64,000 bases of DNA from Saccharothrix ecbatanensis. Its GTDB lineage: Bacteria; Actinomycetota; Actinomycetes; Mycobacteriales; Pseudonocardiaceae. The DNA is taken from the NCBI RefSeq assembly GCF_014205015.1, contig NZ_JACHMO010000001.1, positions 5,952,001 to 6,016,000 of the forward strand, read 5' to 3'. Numbering within the stretch: position 1 is the first letter of the stretch; the number at the start of each line of letters is the position of its first letter. Below are positions 26,093 through 34,576 of this stretch, in pieces. The position numbers and the translations under genes were made by a program. The notes under the pieces were generated by a model. That model was not told where the DNA came from and did no database searches. It saw nothing but the letters and a program-made list of their open reading frames with translations.

Positions 26093-27196
26093 ATGACTGA
26101 GCACATCGTGGTGGTCGGAGCGGGTTATGCGGGTTTGGCCGCGGCCAAGCTGGCCGCGAAGTGGACCGATTCCCGCGTCACCCTGGTCAACGCACGGGAC
26201 CGGTTCGTGGAGCGGGTCAGGCTCCACCAGCTCGTGACCGGGCAATCGTTGCGCGACCTCCCGCTCGCCGACCTCGTCAAAGGCACGGGCGTCGACTTGG
26301 TGGTGGACCAGGTGACGGCTATCGACCCCGACGCCCGCAAGCTCCAGCTCACCGACCGGATGCTGACCTACGACCGGCTGATCTACGCCGTCGGCAGTCA
26401 CGCAAGCCTGGACGGCGTCCCCGGCGCCGCCGAACACGCGCACGCGGTGTCCACCCTCGAAGACGCCGAAAAACTCGCCGCGGCACTGAAGAACACGCGC
26501 ACGGTCGCCGTCACGGGCGGTGGGCTGACCGGGATCGAGACCGCCGCCGAACTGGCCGAGTCCCGCCCGGACCTGGACGTCCTGCTGGTCACCGACGGCG
26601 GCTTCGGCCAGGCCCTGTCGGCGAAGGGCGCACGGCACCTGCGCAAGACGTTCGACCGGCTGGGCATCCGGGTGCGCGACCACGCGAAGGTCGGCGAGGT
26701 CCGCGCCGACGGCCTGGTGCTCGACAACGGTGAGCGGATCGCCGCCGACACGGTCGTGTGGACGGCGGGCTTCCGCGTGCCCGACCTGGCGGCACGAGCC
26801 GGGTTCGCGGTCGACGACCACGGCCGGATGGTCGTGGACGAGACCCTGACCTCGATCTCCCACCCGGACGTGACGGGCATCGGCGACGCCGCCGCGATCA
26901 AGCGGCCCGACGGTCTGGAACTGCGCATGGCGTGCGCGACCGGTTTGCCGACGACTCAGCAGGCCGTGCGCGGCCTGGCGAAGCGGCTGCACGGCGAGGA
27001 GCCGGATCCGATCGGCTTCCGGTACATCCAGCAGTGCATCAGCCTGGGCCGCCGGGACGGGCTGATCCAGTTCGTGAACACCGACGACAGCCCGAAGGAA
27101 CGCGTGGTCACCGGACGGGCGGCGGCGTTCTACAAGGAACTCGTGTGCCGCGGCACGATCGTGTTCGAGCGCCATCCCACCATCCCGGCGGGCTGA
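26093..27196 (+). CDS. FAD-dependent NAD(P)H oxidoreductase (NDH-2-like)
   Basis: Flavoprotein of 367 residues of the type II NADH dehydrogenase / FAD-disulfide group. The FAD-binding V-V-V-G-A-G-Y-A-G-L-A-A-A starts at residue 5. The NAD(P)-binding V-A-V-T-G-G-G-L-T-G-I-E-T-A lies near 142. The second FAD motif T-G-I-G-D-A-A-A lies near 262. No redox cysteine pair (C-x4-C or C-x2-C) is seen, so it is not a disulfide reductase. It probably passes electrons from NAD(P)H to a quinone or small acceptor. ATG follows AAAGGACGGG. Divergent from aac(2')-I. Confidence 0.85.
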   Translation: MTEHIVVVGAGYAGLAAAKLAAKWTDSRVTLVNARDRFVERVRLHQLVTGQSLRDLPLADLVKGTGVDLVVDQVTAIDPDARKLQLTDRMLTYDRLIYAVGSHASLDGVPGAAEHAHAVSTLEDAEKLAAALKNTRTVAVTGGGLTGIETAAELAESRPDLDVLLVTDGGFGQALSAKGARHLRKTFDRLGIRVRDHAKVGEVRADGLVLDNGERIAADTVVWTAGFRVPDLAARAGFAVDDHGRMVVDETLTSISHPDVTGIGDAAAIKRPDGLELRMACATGLPTTQQAVRGLAKRLHGEEPDPIGFRYIQQCISLGRRDGLIQFVNTDDSPKERVVTGRAAAFYKELVCRGTIVFERHPTIPAG

Positions 27197-27202
27197 ACCC
27201 CG

Positions 27203-27880
27203 TCACGGCTCGAAGCGGTAGCCCATCCCCGGCTCGGTCACCAGGTGCCGGGGATGCGCCGGCTCCGGCTCCAGCTTGCGCCGCAACTGGGCCAGGTACA
27301 CCCGCAGGTAGTGGGTCTCCTTCTCGTACGCGGGGCCCCACACGTCCTGGAGCAGCTGCTTCTGCGCCACCAACCGGCCCCGGTTGCGGGCCAGGATCTC
27401 CAGCAGGCCCCACTCGGTCGGCGTCAGGTGCACCTCGACGCCGTCCCGCCGCACCTTCTTCGCCGCCAGGTCCACGGTGAACGACGCCGTCTCCACGATC
27501 GCGTCCTCACCCTCCACGACCGCCGCACGGCGCACCGCGGCACGCAGCCGGGCCAGCAGCTCGTCCATCCCGAACGGCTTGGTCACGTAGTCGTCGGCGC
27601 CCGCGTCCAACGCCTGCACCTTGTCCGCTGAGTCGACCCGCGCGGACAGCACGATGATCGGCACGGTGGTCCAGCCGCGCAGGCCCGTGATCACGGTGGT
27701 GCCGTCCACGTCGGGCAGGCCCAGGTCCAGCACCACCACGTCCGGCTTGTCCTCGGCCGCCACCTTGAGCGCTGTCGTGCCGTCGTACGCGGTCAGGACC
27801 GAGTAGCCGCGGGCCGACAGGTTGATCCGCAACGCCCGCACGATCTGCGGCTCGTCATCGACCACCAGCACCTTCGTCAC
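27203..27880 (-). CDS. kdpE: Response regulator KdpE
   Basis: OmpR-type response regulator of 225 residues. The receiver has acidic pocket Asp8-Asp9, phospho-acceptor Asp52 (V-V-V-L-D-L-G-L-P-D-V-D-G) and Lys101 (Y-V-T-K-P-F-G). The winged-helix domain carries Y-L-R-V-Y-L-A-Q-L-R-R-K-L-E and ends T-E-P-G-M-G-Y-R-F, both typical of KdpE, which turns on the high-affinity K+ ATPase KdpFABC. No kdpD or kdp transport gene adjoins it here, so it is an orphan or has been separated from its kinase. Confidence 0.85.
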   Translation of the reverse strand: MTKVLVVDDEPQIVRALRINLSARGYSVLTAYDGTTALKVAAEDKPDVVVLDLGLPDVDGTTVITGLRGWTTVPIIVLSARVDSADKVQALDAGADDYVTKPFGMDELLARLRAAVRRAAVVEGEDAIVETASFTVDLAAKKVRRDGVEVHLTPTEWGLLEILARNRGRLVAQKQLLQDVWGPAYEKETHYLRVYLAQLRRKLEPEPAHPRHLVTEPGMGYRFEP

Positions 27881-28083
27881 GCTGAGACACTACGCCCGGA
27901 ACCCGCCGCGACACCGTGACCGACTACGTTCGGCGAACTTCCTGACGCGGCCTTGACGCGGCGCCCGACACCTTTTAGGTGTTCTGCCGGACTCTTCTCC
28001 GCATTCATGCGGAAAGCGTGAGTACATCCGGGTGCGAATGAATCCGTTTACTGGACAGCTGTACTGCGATAGTGCGAATGTCC

Positions 28084-28118
28084 TGTCCGAATTCGGACAC
28101 TTGCTCACTCACAGTGAG
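28084..28118. promoter_or_regulatory. Candidate MarR operator region
   Basis: TGTCCGAATTCGGACA (28084-28099) is a perfect 16-bp palindrome. It is followed by CTCACT-CAC-AGTGAG (28104-28118), then GAGGAGG and the marR start at 28134. A further palindrome, TCCGCAT-TC-ATGCGGA, lies at 27998-28013. MarR proteins commonly bind such symmetric sites over their own promoter; autoregulation is inferred. Confidence 0.6.
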
Positions 28119-28133
28119 CCACGAGGAGGTCTG

Positions 28134-28571
28134 ATGACCACCAACCTGACTAATCAGGACGCGTTACAACTCGTGGTCGCCGTGCACCGGCTGATCCGGA
28201 GTCTGCGCCAGTCCGCGTCCGTTCGGCGGCTGCAACCCACGCAACTGCTGGTGCTCGCGGAACTGGCGTCACAGGGGCCGATGCGGATCGGCGAGATCGC
28301 GGTGCGCGCGCTGTGCTCGCAACCCACGGCGACCACGGTCGTCACGGGCCTGGAATCCGGCGGGCTGGTGCGCCGCGAATCCGATCCCGCCGACGGGCGG
28401 GCCACCATCGTCGAGCTGACCGGCCTCGGACGGGAAACCATCCTGTCCCTGGCGCACGGCGAGGCGGAGTTGTTGTCGGACAGGCTTTCCCGGCTGTCCG
28501 CGGAGGAACTCGAAGCGCTCAGATGCGCGACCCCGTTGTTACGCAGGCTGGCGGACCCGGCGACGCGGTGA
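28134..28571 (+). CDS. MarR-family transcriptional regulator
   Basis: Winged-helix regulator of 145 residues. The DNA-binding core L-Q-P-T-Q-L-L-V-L-A-E-L with M-R-I-G-E-I-A-V-R-A-L-C-S-Q-P-T-A-T-T-V-V-T-G-L is followed by the wing segment L-V-R-R-E-S-D-P-A-D-G-R-A-T-I-V-E-L-T. ATG 28134 has GAGGAGGT a few bases upstream. The ~250-base upstream region contains three palindromes. Ligand and targets are unknown; the neighbouring mutM gene is convergent. Confidence 0.88.
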   Translation: MTTNLTNQDALQLVVAVHRLIRSLRQSASVRRLQPTQLLVLAELASQGPMRIGEIAVRALCSQPTATTVVTGLESGGLVRRESDPADGRATIVELTGLGRETILSLAHGEAELLSDRLSRLSAEELEALRCATPLLRRLADPATR

Positions 28572-28579
28572 CCGACCCG

Positions 28580-28595
28580 GCGGCTGATCAGCCGC
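28580..28595. terminator. Short palindrome at the marR/mutM convergent ends
   Basis: GCGGCTGATCAGCCGC is a perfect 16-bp palindrome spanning the mutM stop codon (TCA at 28588-28590 on the plus strand) just after the marR stop. It could form a small hairpin in either transcript. A weak terminator is plausible, not proven. Confidence 0.4.
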
Positions 28596-29475
28596 GCACG
28601 ACCACCCGTGCCCGATCATTCCCACGGGGACGCGGTTGGCAGCGCGGGCACGAATACGACGAGCGGTTCATGAAGGGCTCGCGCCTGATCGGCGTACCGC
28701 ACCGCCGGCACGGCTCATCCTCCTGCCCGTACACGGCCAGTGACCGGTCGAAGTAGCCCGACTGGCCGTTCACGTTGACGTAGAGCGCGTCGAACGACGT
28801 GCCGCCCTCACCCAACGCCTCGTGCATCACCTGCGTGGCGTGCGCGAGCAGCTCGGCGGCCTTCGGCCTGGTCAGCCGGTCCGCCGGACGCAGTCCGTGC
28901 AGCCTGGCCCGCCACAGCGCCTCGTCCGCGTAGATGTTCCCGATGCCGGACACCAGCGTCTGGTCGAGCAGGGCGCGCTTGATCTCGGTGCGCCGCCGCC
29001 GCAACGCCGCAATGGCCGCGTCCGGGTCGAACGCCGGGTCCATCGGATCGCGCGCGATGTGCGCCACCGGCTGTGGCAGCCACGTGCCGTCGACCTCCAC
29101 CAGGTCGGCCAACGCCAGGCCGCCGAACGTGCGCTGGTCCACGAACCGCAGCTCGGGGCCGTCGTCGGTGAACCGGACCCGCACCCGCAGGTGCTTCTCG
29201 TCCGGCGCGTCCGCGGGCTGGACCAGCATCTGGCCACTCATGCCGAGATGTGCGAGCATCGCCTCGCCACCCGAGAGGTCGACCCACAGGTACTTGCCCC
29301 GCCGACGGGCGGCGTCCAGGCGTTGCCCGGTCAAGCGCATGGCGAAATCCGCCGCACCGGGCAGGTGGCGGCGGATCGCGCGTGGATGCAGGACGTCGAC
29401 CGAAGCGACCGTCCTTCCGGCGACGTGCTCGTGCAGACCTCGGCGGACTACTTCTACCTCGGGCAACTCGGGCAC
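28588..29475 (-). CDS. mutM: Formamidopyrimidine-DNA glycosylase
   Basis: Base-excision repair glycosylase/AP lyase removing 8-oxoguanine and formamidopyrimidines. GTG 29475 gives [13 protein letters not shown], placing catalytic Pro and Glu immediately after the initiator Met, so this start is required for activity. 295 residues, normal length. Lys in G-K-Y-L-W-V-D-L, the helix-two-turn-helix [11 protein letters not shown] and a C-terminal zinc finger C-R-R-C...C-P-R-C are present. It follows rnc and a small conserved gene, as in the mycobacterial rnc-fpg block. Confidence 0.95.
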   Translation of the reverse strand: MPELPEVEVVRRGLHEHVAGRTVASVDVLHPRAIRRHLPGAADFAMRLTGQRLDAARRRGKYLWVDLSGGEAMLAHLGMSGQMLVQPADAPDEKHLRVRVRFTDDGPELRFVDQRTFGGLALADLVEVDGTWLPQPVAHIARDPMDPAFDPDAAIAALRRRRTEIKRALLDQTLVSGIGNIYADEALWRARLHGLRPADRLTRPKAAELLAHATQVMHEALGEGGTSFDALYVNVNGQSGYFDRSLAVYGQEDEPCRRCGTPIRREPFMNRSSYSCPRCQPRPRGNDRARVVVRG

Positions 29476-29485
29476 GGCCGGGAAA

Positions 29486-29716
29486 TCAGTCCTCGGTCTC
29501 GTGCTCGGCGGCCTCGGCCTCGGCACGCTCCAGCTCTTCGAGCATTTCGTAAGCGGCGGCCTGCGGCTTGGTCGGCTTGAGCATCCAGCCGCCCGCCTGG
29601 GCGGTGTCGCGCACGAGGACCAGACCCTGGATGCCGCCGTTGCGGCTCGCGTTCAGCGGGCGGGACGAGCGCGCGTGGTGCGCGCGCCGGTTCGTCCGGA
29701 CGTTCGTGGCATACAT
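29486..29716 (-). CDS. Small conserved protein between rnc and mutM
   Basis: 76-residue basic-then-acidic protein, family not named. The N terminus is Arg/His/Asn-rich ([16 protein letters not shown]), the middle has [12 protein letters not shown], and the C-terminal helix is Glu/Ala-rich. ATG 29716 is preceded by AGGAAG. It sits seven bases after the rnc stop and ten before mutM, clearly inside the operon. A nucleic-acid or ribosome-related role is possible given its basic start and neighbours (inference). Confidence 0.7.
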   Translation of the reverse strand: MYATNVRTNRRAHHARSSRPLNASRNGGIQGLVLVRDTAQAGGWMLKPTKPQAAAYEMLEELERAEAEAAEHETED

Positions 29717-29723
29717 TTCGGCG

Positions 29724-30551
29724 TCAGTCTTCCTGAGTAGGTGAAGCCTGAGGTAAAGCCTGGGGTGAAGTCTGGTTGCCCGCCGAGTTGGTTGCGTGGC
29801 CGTTCCCGGACGCGGCGGCCTCTTGCTCGCCGCGGACCCGTTCGTGCAACACGCGGTAGGCGGCCTCGGCCGCCTTCTGCTCGGCTTCCTTCTTCGTCTT
29901 CCCATCGCCAGTGCCGTAGGCCTGGCCACCGACGTGCACCGTCGCGGTGAACTCCTTGCGGTGGTCAGGACCCTGGTCGTCAACCCGGTACTCGGGGACG
30001 CCCAGGCCTGCCGAAGCGGTCAGCTCTTGCAGACTGGTCTTCCAGTCCAGCCCGGCGCCACGCAGCGGCGCTTCCGCCAACAACGGGTCGAACAGGTGGT
30101 GAACCAGTTGACGCGCGGTCTCTATGCCGAATTGCAGGTACACCGCGCCGATGACGGCTTCGAGGCCGTCCGCGAGGATGCTCGCCTTGTCCCTGCCGCC
30201 GGTCAGCTCCTCGCCGCGACCGAGCAGGAGATGCCCGCCCAACCCGTCGTCGCCCAACCCCCGGGCCACACCCGCCAGGGCGTGCATGTTGACCACGCTC
30301 GCGCGGAGCTTGGCCAACTGCCCCTCGGGCAGCTCGGGGTGGGTCTGGTACAGGTGGTCGGTGACGACGAGGCCGAGCACCGCGTCGCCGAGGAATTCCA
30401 GTCGCTCGTTCGGCGGCAGACCGCCGTTCTCGTACGCGTACGACCGGTGTGTGAGCGCGAGCGTCAGCAGCTCGGCGTCCAAAGGGACGCCGAGCGCTTC
30501 GATCAACGGGGCGCGGTCGGCGGACCGACCGCGCGACGACCTACCCCCCAC
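29724..30551 (-). CDS. rnc: Ribonuclease III
   Basis: Double-strand-specific endoribonuclease for rRNA and regulatory RNA processing; 275 residues. The catalytic signature N-E-R-L-E-F-L-G-D is at 48-56. The second acidic helix is [17 protein letters not shown] dsRNA-binding domain covers about 165-235 ([21 protein letters not shown]). A Gln/Ser/Pro tail of ~35 residues is partly coded by three 12-bp repeats. Operon order rpmF-rnc-small ORF-mutM is downstream of DUF177. Confidence 0.95.
   Translation of the reverse strand: MGGRSSRGRSADRAPLIEALGVPLDAELLTLALTHRSYAYENGGLPPNERLEFLGDAVLGLVVTDHLYQTHPELPEGQLAKLRASVVNMHALAGVARGLGDDGLGGHLLLGRGEELTGGRDKASILADGLEAVIGAVYLQFGIETARQLVHHLFDPLLAEAPLRGAGLDWKTSLQELTASAGLGVPEYRVDDQGPDHRKEFTATVHVGGQAYGTGDGKTKKEAEQKAAEAAYRVLHERVRGEQEAAASGNGHATNSAGNQTSPQALPQASPTQED
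29741..29776 (-). repeat. Three 12-bp tandem repeats in the rnc 3' end
   Basis: GTGAAGCCTGAG, GTAAAGCCTGGG and GTGAAGTCTGGT follow each other without gaps. On the minus strand they encode the P-Q-A-S / P-Q-A-L / P-Q-T-S type repeat of the RNase III tail. They begin 15 bases from the stop codon. Confidence 0.8.
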
Positions 30552-30581
30552 GATTCGCCGCTACCTTCGCCAGAGGGGTGA

Positions 30582-30764
30582 TCAGGCCGGCTGAACGACC
30601 TGGCGGCCGTCGTACTGGCCACAGGTCGGGCAGGCGATGTGCTGCGGCTTCGGCTGGCGGCAGGCCCTGTTCTGGCAAGCCACCAGGTGCACGGCACTGG
30701 TCTTCCACTGAGCGCGGCGCGAGCGCGTGTTCGAGCGCGACATCTTCCGCTTCGGGACGGCCAC
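30582..30764 (-). CDS. rpmF: 50S ribosomal protein L32
   Basis: 60-residue ribosomal protein with the standard start [17 protein letters not shown] and the zinc-ribbon cysteines C-Q-N-R-A-C and C-P-T-C. It lies two bases from the DUF177 gene stop, the usual DUF177-rpmF pairing, and upstream of rnc. Confidence 0.97.
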   Translation of the reverse strand: MAVPKRKMSRSNTRSRRAQWKTSAVHLVACQNRACRQPKPQHIACPTCGQYDGRQVVQPA

Positions 30765-30766
30765 GA

Positions 30767-31354
30767 CTAGTTCTCCTCTGGATTGTCACGATTCCCGTCG
30801 ACCCGCTCTTGAAGTGCGGCCCAACGGGGGTCAATCGTCTCATGCCCGTGGTCAGGGCCGAGATCAGCCAGCTTGCCGCCGCAGTCGACGCACAGCCCGA
30901 GGCAGTCCGGCGAGCAGAGCGGCACCTGTGGCAGCGCGAGCACGAGGGCGTCACGCACCACGGGTTCGAGGTCGAGCAGGTCGTCGTGCAGACGGCTGAC
31001 CTCGTCCTCTTCGGTGGTCTCGTCGGTGACGCTGTCCGGGTACGCGTACAGCTCGGTCAGCTCCACCTCGACCTGCGCGGACAGTGGCTCCAGGCAGCGC
31101 GAGCACTCCCCTTCGACCTCCGTCGCGGCCGTGCCCGTCACGAGCACGCCTTCGACCACCGACTCCAGCAGGAGGTCGAGTTCGACGTTGCCACCCGACG
31201 GCACCGCGATCACGCCCGCGAGGCCGAGGCCTTCGGCGGGCACCGCCCTGCGCAAACCGCGGCTGGAGCCCGCACGACGCCCGAGGTCCCTGGTGTCGAT
31301 GACCCAGGGCCCGGTCGCTGTGGGACGCGCGGAGGCGTGACGATGCTCAGACAT
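30767..31354 (-). CDS. DUF177 (YceD) family protein
   Basis: 195-residue cytosolic protein. The core [12 protein letters not shown] (about 83-94) and the C-terminal [13 protein letters not shown] (about 149-161) with four cysteines mark the DUF177/YceD family, which is linked to 23S rRNA and L32 metabolism and is nearly always upstream of rpmF, as here. The N terminus has a [13 protein letters not shown] segment. Confidence 0.92.
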   Translation of the reverse strand: MSEHRHASARPTATGPWVIDTRDLGRRAGSSRGLRRAVPAEGLGLAGVIAVPSGGNVELDLLLESVVEGVLVTGTAATEVEGECSRCLEPLSAQVEVELTELYAYPDSVTDETTEEDEVSRLHDDLLDLEPVVRDALVLALPQVPLCSPDCLGLCVDCGGKLADLGPDHGHETIDPRWAALQERVDGNRDNPEEN

Positions 31355-31469
31355 GATGTTTGGTGTGCGATCGGGGACTTACCACGACCAGCCGGTCAAG
31401 GGTACGGGACAACCGGCGTCGACGTGAAATCGGCAGGTGGGGCGTAGTTCGGTCGGGTCTCACTTGGTC

Positions 31470-32186
31470 CTAATCGCGGTAGTCGAACGGTGCGGCGGCG
31501 CTCGCCACGGCCGGGCCTCGCAGGTGCGAACGGCCCTTCCCGACGCTGCGCAGGGTGTGCGCGAGCAGGTCCTCGAAGTCGGCCAGCTTGCCGTCCACGT
31601 ACGCGTCGCACTCGCCGCGCAGCCGGATGGCCTCCGTCTGGGCGGCCTCCAGCACGCGGATGGACTCGACGTGCGCGGCCTGCACGACCTCGGTCTGGTC
31701 GACCAGGCGCGCCTGCTCCGCCCGGCCCTCCTCGATCGCGCGCTCGTAGTTGGCCCGGCCGGCCTGGACCATGCGGTCCGCCTCGGCGTGGGCCCGGCCC
31801 ACCAGGTCCTCGTACTCCTGTCGGCCCGCGGAGACGGTGCGCTGCGCCTGGTCCTCGGCCTCGGCCACCATCCGCTCGGCACGCGCGCGCGCCTCGGACA
31901 GCATCCGCTCGGCCTCGTGCTGCGCCTCGGCGACCATCCGCTCGGCGTCGGAACGGGCCTTGCTCACGGCCTGGTCCGCGTCGTGCTGCGCCTTGCCGAC
32001 CAGCTCGTCGCGGTGGTCCAGGACGTCCTGGGCGTCGTCCAGCTCGGCCGGGATGGCGTCGCGCACGTCGTCGAGGAGTTCGAGCACGTCACCGCGCGGC
32101 ACGACGCACCCGGAGGTCATCGGCACGCCACGCGCTTCCTCGACGATCGTGACCAGCTCGTCGAGGGCCTCGAACACCCGGTACAC
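31470..32186 (-). CDS. sepIVA: Septation coiled-coil protein SepIVA
   Basis: 238-residue DivIVA-like protein. N-terminal M-Y-R-V-F-E-A-L-D-E-L (1-11) and V-V-P-R-G-D-V-L-E-L-L-D-D-V-R-D-A-I-P (about 28-46) are followed by a long Ala/Glu/Arg coiled coil with repeated A-E-R-M-V-A-E-A units to about 200. Position upstream of DUF177-rpmF-rnc matches Rv2927c, whose mycobacterial orthologue acts in septation and polar growth. GTG start preceded by GAGGAGTG. Confidence 0.88.
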   Translation of the reverse strand: MYRVFEALDELVTIVEEARGVPMTSGCVVPRGDVLELLDDVRDAIPAELDDAQDVLDHRDELVGKAQHDADQAVSKARSDAERMVAEAQHEAERMLSEARARAERMVAEAEDQAQRTVSAGRQEYEDLVGRAHAEADRMVQAGRANYERAIEEGRAEQARLVDQTEVVQAAHVESIRVLEAAQTEAIRLRGECDAYVDGKLADFEDLLAHTLRSVGKGRSHLRGPAVASAAAPFDYRD

Positions 32187-32273
32187 GTCTCACTCCTCGC
32201 GCCCACAGCAGTACCCGTCCCAGTGTGCCCTGCCGATCTCGTCGCCGCCGGGAGATCGGCAGGGCGTGTCCGA

Positions 32274-32693
32274 CTACCGGGTGATGTCCACCACGACGAA
32301 AGTCGCGTAGTGGTCCGGCGTGTAGAAGTACAGCTTCGGGCTCGCGTTGCCGGTCACGATCCGCCGCGCGCCGCGCGTGGAGATGCCCGGCGTCTTCACC
32401 GTGTACTCCTTGTAGTAGCCGGTGTAGCAGGCCGGGAGGATGCCCTCGCGGTTGTAGAACGTCTGGTTGTCCTGCGAATACGGGTAAGGCCCGCCGCGCT
32501 GGACGAGCCGGACGGTGTCCGTCGCCTGGGTCGGCAGGCTGGACAGGGCGACCTTGCGGAAGGCCGAGGTGTCACCGCAGGCGGCCTGCGCCACCTCGAC
32601 CGCGAACGCCGGGCCGGACGTGACGGACGCGCCCGCGAGGACCAGCAGCAGGGAGAGCAGCACCTTCACGGTGCGCGATGTGATCTCGCTCAT
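32274..32693 (-). CDS. Secreted guanyl-specific ribonuclease (RNase Sa family)
   Basis: 139 residues with a signal peptide (1 to ~31) and an RNase Sa/barnase-type domain. Conserved segments: L-S-S-L-P-x-Q-A-T-D-T, G-P-Y-P-Y-S-Q-D, Y-N-R-E-G-I-L-P, G-Y-Y-K-E-Y-T-V-K-T-P-G, T-R-G-A-R-R-I, D-H-Y-A-T-F. By comparison with RNase Sa the active site is Glu96, Arg107, Arg111, His128, with Glu83 binding guanine. The C-terminal Cys of RNase Sa is absent; instead Cys39 and Cys89 could pair. No barstar gene adjoins it, consistent with export. Single gene between sepIVA and coaD. Confidence 0.92.
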   Translation of the reverse strand: MSEITSRTVKVLLSLLLVLAGASVTSGPAFAVEVAQAACGDTSAFRKVALSSLPTQATDTVRLVQRGGPYPYSQDNQTFYNREGILPACYTGYYKEYTVKTPGISTRGARRIVTGNASPKLYFYTPDHYATFVVVDITR

Positions 32694-32758
32694 GATCGTG
32701 AACGGTAACCACACCGGGTGACAGGAGAGCGGGATCCGAGTTAACCGCGTGTGACCGG

Positions 32759-33241
32759 TCAGCGACTCTCTGCGAGCCGGGCGAGGAGCCGGTCCTTGAT
32801 GGCCGGCGGCACCAGGCTGGTGACGTCGCCGCCGTACATGGCCACGTCCTTGACCAGGGAGCTGGCCAGGAAGCTGTAGATGGGGTTGGTCGGCATGAAC
32901 AGCGTCTCCACGCCGGTGAGCTGGTAGTTCATCTGCGCCATCTGCAACTCGTAGTCGTAGTCGCTGACCGCGCGCAGGCCCTTCACGATGGCCTGGATGT
33001 CGTTCTCACGGCAGTAGTCGACCAGCAGGCCGTACCAGGAGTCGACGCGCACGTTCGGCCACTGCGCGGTCACCTCGCGCAGCATCTCGGTGCGCTCCTC
33101 GACCGAGAAGAGCGTCTTCTTGGTCTTGTTGATCATCACCGCGACGACGACCTCGTCGTAGAGCTTCGCGGCTCTGCCGATGATGTCCAGGTGTCCGTTG
33201 GTGGCCGGGTCGTAGGAGCCGGGGCACACGGCACGCGTCAT
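32759..33241 (-). CDS. coaD: Phosphopantetheine adenylyltransferase
   Basis: Penultimate step of CoA synthesis: 4'-phosphopantetheine plus ATP to dephospho-CoA. ATG 33241 gives 160 residues starting M-T-R-A-V-C-P-G-S-Y-D-P-A-T-N-G-H-L, with the nucleotidyltransferase T/H-x-G-H motif at 14-17. I-V-K-G-L-R-A-V-S-D-Y-D-Y-E and the I-S-S-equivalent F-L-A-S-S-L-V-K-D-V-A are present. It follows rsmD, the common rsmD-coaD pair. Confidence 0.95.
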   Translation of the reverse strand: MTRAVCPGSYDPATNGHLDIIGRAAKLYDEVVVAVMINKTKKTLFSVEERTEMLREVTAQWPNVRVDSWYGLLVDYCRENDIQAIVKGLRAVSDYDYELQMAQMNYQLTGVETLFMPTNPIYSFLASSLVKDVAMYGGDVTSLVPPAIKDRLLARLAESR

Positions 33242-33295
33242 GGTTTCGGACGGTAGCACCCGATCGGACGCATCCACTCAGGCGCGTGGTCCGCA

Positions 33296-33862
33296 TCACC
33301 CGGAGGCGTCAACGTGTTCCGCCCAATGCAGCGCCGTGTCGCCATATCGCTTGCTGCGCAAGGATTCCACGGGAGTTGGCCACTTCGGTTCGGGACTCCG
33401 CGCACCGCGTTCCACGATGATCACCGAGCCCGGTTTCGTCCAACCGTTGGTGACCAGCCCTTGGAGGACCCGGTCGAGCTGCTCGTCGGTCACCGCGTAG
33501 GGCGGATCGGCGAAGATCACATCGCACGGGGAGTCCGCCGCCGCGGCCACGACGGCCTCCGCGGTCCGGTTCACGACCGTCGCGCCGGGCAACGCGACCA
33601 GCCGGACGTTCGCTTTCAAGACTTCGGAAGCCCGCTTGTCCGACTCCACGAACGTGGCCCGCGCCGCACCCCGGGAGAGTGCTTCGAAGCCAAGCGCCCC
33701 GGACCCCGCGTAGAGGTCGAGCACACTGGCGCCGTCCAGGTCGACCCACGCTTCGAGCGAGCTGAACAACGCCTCCCGGACGCGGTCGGAAGTAGGGCGG
33801 GTGCCACGCGGCGGCACCTGAAGTCTCCGGCCACCCGCGGCGCCCGCGACGATCCTGGTCAC
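33296..33862 (-). CDS. rsmD: 16S rRNA (guanine966-N2)-methyltransferase
   Basis: 188-residue SAM-dependent methyltransferase. M-T-R-I-V-A-G-x-x-G-G-R-R-L at the start, R-P-T-S-D-R-V-R-E-A-L-F near residue 25, the SAM site V-L-D-L-Y-A-G-S-G-A-L-G-F-E-A-L-S-R-G and the catalytic motif I-F-A-D-P-P-Y (about 117-123) are all present. It methylates G966 in the 30S subunit. Operon with coaD. Confidence 0.94.
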   Translation of the reverse strand: MTRIVAGAAGGRRLQVPPRGTRPTSDRVREALFSSLEAWVDLDGASVLDLYAGSGALGFEALSRGAARATFVESDKRASEVLKANVRLVALPGATVVNRTAEAVVAAAADSPCDVIFADPPYAVTDEQLDRVLQGLVTNGWTKPGSVIIVERGARSPEPKWPTPVESLRSKRYGDTALHWAEHVDASG

Positions 33863-33874
33863 CCGGTCATCGTC

Positions 33875-34576
33875 TCATCGTCCGAGGTGCGCTCCGCCGT
33901 TCACCGCGACAACCTGCCCGGTGACGTGCCCCGCCTCCGGTGAAGAGAGGAACGCCACCGTCGCCGCGACATCGGCCGGCGTCCCGGCCCGGCCGTTGGC
34001 GGTCTGCGCGACAAGCGTCCTGTACCGCTCCTCGCTCATACCCCCACCGAAGAACTCGGTCTCCGAGACGTAGCCGGGCGCGACCACGTTCGCGGTGATG
34101 CCACGCCCACCGAGCTTGAACGCCAGCTCAGCCGTCCAAGCCTCCACCGCCGCCTTGGCCGCACCGTAACTCCCACCACCACGCCGACCGGCGATGGAGC
34201 CGATCGTCACGACCCGACCCTGATCGGCCAACCGCTCTTGGAGCGCCGTGGTGACGAGCACGGCGGTGACCACGTTCGCCTCGTACATCGCCAGCCACTG
34301 CTGCTTGAGGTCATCACCGTCGACCAGACCGCCGGCGTTGTTGACCAGCACGTCCACCCGCTCGGGCAGGTGCTCCAGAGCCGCGTCGACCGCAGCCGGA
34401 TCAGCCGCGTCGAACGCGACGGCCCGTGCCCCGATCTCAGCCGCGGCCTGCTTCAGAACATCCTCACGCCGCCCGGTGATCACCACATCGAGCCCGCGCG
34501 CCACCAGCTCCGCAGCGATGGCCCGACCGATCCCGGTCCCACCACCCGTGACCACTGCCGTCCTCATACCGCTCAT
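33875..34576 (-). CDS. Short-chain dehydrogenase/reductase
   Basis: NAD(P)-dependent oxidoreductase of 233 residues. The cofactor motif T-G-G-G-T-G-I-G-R is near residues 10-18, N-N-A-G at 89-92, and the catalytic Ser127-Tyr137-Lys141 triad in I-G-S and S-Y-G-A-A-K. The C terminus G-Q-V-V-A-V-N-G-G-A-H is classical SDR. The ATG overlaps the stop of the upstream metallohydrolase gene (ATGA), so the two are coupled. Substrate unknown. Confidence 0.88.
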   Translation of the reverse strand: MSGMRTAVVTGGGTGIGRAIAAELVARGLDVVITGRREDVLKQAAAEIGARAVAFDAADPAAVDAALEHLPERVDVLVNNAGGLVDGDDLKQQWLAMYEANVVTAVLVTTALQERLADQGRVVTIGSIAGRRGGGSYGAAKAAVEAWTAELAFKLGGRGITANVVAPGYVSETEFFGGGMSEERYRTLVAQTANGRAGTPADVAATVAFLSSPEAGHVTGQVVAVNGGAHLGR

